DNA of 64,000 bases from Oscillospiraceae bacterium (GTDB taxonomy: Bacteria > Bacillota > Clostridia > Oscillospirales > Ruminococcaceae), in assembly GCA_017432285.1 (NCBI GenBank), contig JAFRJM010000022.1, forward strand, positions 1-64,000, in the 5' to 3' direction. Positions 63,214-64,000 of the stretch are shown piece by piece. Below the pieces are notes generated by a model. The model was not told where the DNA came from and did not search any database. It saw nothing but the letters and a program-made list of their open reading frames with translations. The position numbers were made by a program, and so were the translations under genes. Numbering within the stretch: position 1 is the stretch's first letter; the number at the start of each line of letters is the position of its first letter.

Positions 63214-64000
63214 TGAGCTCTTAATTCTCTGTAGTGATCACCGCTGTATATCCCTACGAATTCCATGCTGTCTCCAAGGTCGTGTACAGCATAGAGATAG
63301 ACTGAACCATCTGTTCTCTCTGCAAGCCCGTCCGTAAACATGTCGGCAAACTCTTCATAAAAGTATTCGTTCAGGTTGTACAGATAGACAAGATCTACAT
63401 CATTCTCTCGCAGATACTGCGCAAAATTCTCCTTTGTGGCATAGACCATATAGTAATGGAACTGATCATCCTGCATGGTATCTATCATCTCCTGGCTCGC
63501 AAAGTTCCCTCCGCCCATGGTCGGCACTGTATATGCCGGCATGAACGTATAGTTGCACAGGAACCATTCTCCCCCGCTCGAATTCTGCGCCACCACGTAT
63601 ATGTTGGTGTCGCTATTGAGGATCGATCTGAACTGTCTCGCATTCTTCTGCGGTATCTTCATCAGTTCAGGGGCCTGAAGATTCACATAATCAGATGTAA
63701 TGCTTAAGGTCTTAAGCGGAAACGGAAGATGATAAAAAGAGGACCATAAAGCGAGCGCGACTACCAGCAATCCGGGAAGAATCTTCCAGCGATTCCTGAT
63801 AAAATCTGACAACTTTTCAGGACAATAAGGTTCAGCCACTTCAGACGCTATCAATCCGATAAGTGAAAAGAACCATCCGAACAGGTAGCTGGAAATGTAC
63901 CTCTCATAGCAGATCAGTGACAGACCGCCTTCTTCATAAAAGATAGCTGCATAAGTATATGTCTGGAACAGGTAATAGACGAAAAAACCGAAGAGGTGAA
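63198..64000 (-). CDS. Membrane protein with C-terminal extracytoplasmic domain, 5' end outside window
   Basis: The reading frame stays open to the window edge (with HLFGFFVYYLF and SSYLFGWFFSLIGLIASEV upstream of an internal TTG at 63854). The visible 267 residues contain membrane segments near the left end and at about IRNRWKILPGLLVVALALW, then a soluble domain with a Tyr/Asp-rich end. It resembles the C-terminal half of a polytopic glycosyltransferase or polysaccharide membrane protein; family not recognised. Operon with the SGNH and MBOAT genes suggests cell-envelope polysaccharide modification. Confidence 0.7.
   Translation of the reverse strand, partial: HLFGFFVYYLFQTYTYAAIFYEEGGLSLICYERYISSYLFGWFFSLIGLIASEVAEPYCPEKLSDFIRNRWKILPGLLVVALALWSSFYHLPFPLKTLSITSDYVNLQAPELMKIPQKNARQFRSILNSDTNIYVVAQNSSGGEWFLCNYTFMPAYTVPTMGGGNFASQEMIDTMQDDQFHYYMVYATKENFAQYLRENDVDLVYLYNLNEYFYEEFADMFTDGLAERTDGSVYLYAVHDLGDSMEFVGIYSGDHYRELRAQWGLD

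Noticed and set aside
1..64000. CRISPR arrays, tRNA or rRNA genes, prophage
   Set aside because: No regular direct repeats with spacers, no cloverleaf or rRNA-like stretches and no phage proteins were recognised by eye.

Overview
The window looks like chromosome of an anaerobic, low-to-mid GC Gram-positive bacterium of the class Clostridia. This is inferred from the gene set, because no rRNA is present. Pointers are a class B sortase, a LexA of Firmicute layout, type III pantothenate kinase, ECF-type vitamin transporter S components, an arginine deiminase cluster, TipAS/MerR regulators, a domain-permuted GH3 beta-glucosidase of the kind known from Ruminococcus and Butyrivibrio, and ferredoxin-era enzymes such as HemW with no respiratory genes. 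I cannot name the genus. Most of the window is ordinary core chromosome. Genes are tightly packed and most transcription units end in clear intrinsic terminators.

Layout. 1-344: right end of an IS200/IS605-type element with its terminal hairpin and a probable omegaRNA region, abutting an N-terminally cut membrane-protein gene. 1256-5665: EamA exporter, a Gly/Ser-linker membrane protein, a NusG_II protein, a DUF4428 zinc protein and an RlmI-type methyltransferase. 5726-9863: a MATE exporter divergent from its likely MerR/GyrI regulator, then an AlkD-like protein and HemW. 9927-15321 (minus strand): a coiled-coil protein, deoD, tpiA, pgk, then rsmA/cdd, then a TipAS-type MerR. 15477-21406 (plus): a seven-gene run of dCMP deaminase, coaX, ECF S component, HAD phosphatase, M20 amidohydrolase, QueT-like S component and a TrpF-PfkB fusion. 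21976-24272: an Ldh2-type malate/lactate dehydrogenase and malic enzyme. 24339-27893 (minus): a hybrid histidine kinase and a degenerate HD-GYP-like protein. 28066-33981: a leaderless acyltransferase-like gene, HD hydrolase, GH13, ATP-grasp, esterase and 5-FTHF cyclo-ligase. 34083-35288: an SPFH protein with a ribbon-helix-helix regulator and a striking 11-bp iteron operator. 35352-41206 (minus): pnuC, arcA, arcB, arcC and argS. 41328-49093: lipoprotein, M50 peptidase, esterase, pyk, PHP phosphatase, FAD oxidoreductase, nitroreductase and sortase B. 49229-54554: DUF3267, two Nudix enzymes, an APH-like kinase, GNAT and permuted GH3. 54644-58320: hydrolase, CCA-adding enzyme, then an HTH-like/VWA pair. 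58364-64000: LexA, a second MATE exporter, and an MBOAT-SGNH-membrane protein cluster that runs off the window.

How the genes fit together. Glycolysis (pgk, tpiA, pyk), malate metabolism, and ATP from arginine (arcABC, with argS downstream on the same strand) point to fermentative energy metabolism. GH13, GH3 and a Nudix/HAD set serve sugar and nucleotide turnover. Vitamin supply is covered by coaX plus an ECF S component, PnuC and a QueT-like protein.

The items most worth a second look are: the SPFH/RHH unit with its three GATAYCA half-sites exactly 11 bp apart; the HTH-like/VWA pair; the kinase plus catalytically altered HD-GYP-like pair; the TrpF-PfkB fusion that still carries a strong internal ribosome binding site; the two MerR promoters with 19-bp spacers; and the stand-alone IS605 end whose downstream bases would be an omegaRNA guide. 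Nothing resembling CRISPR arrays, tRNAs, rRNAs or prophage was seen.
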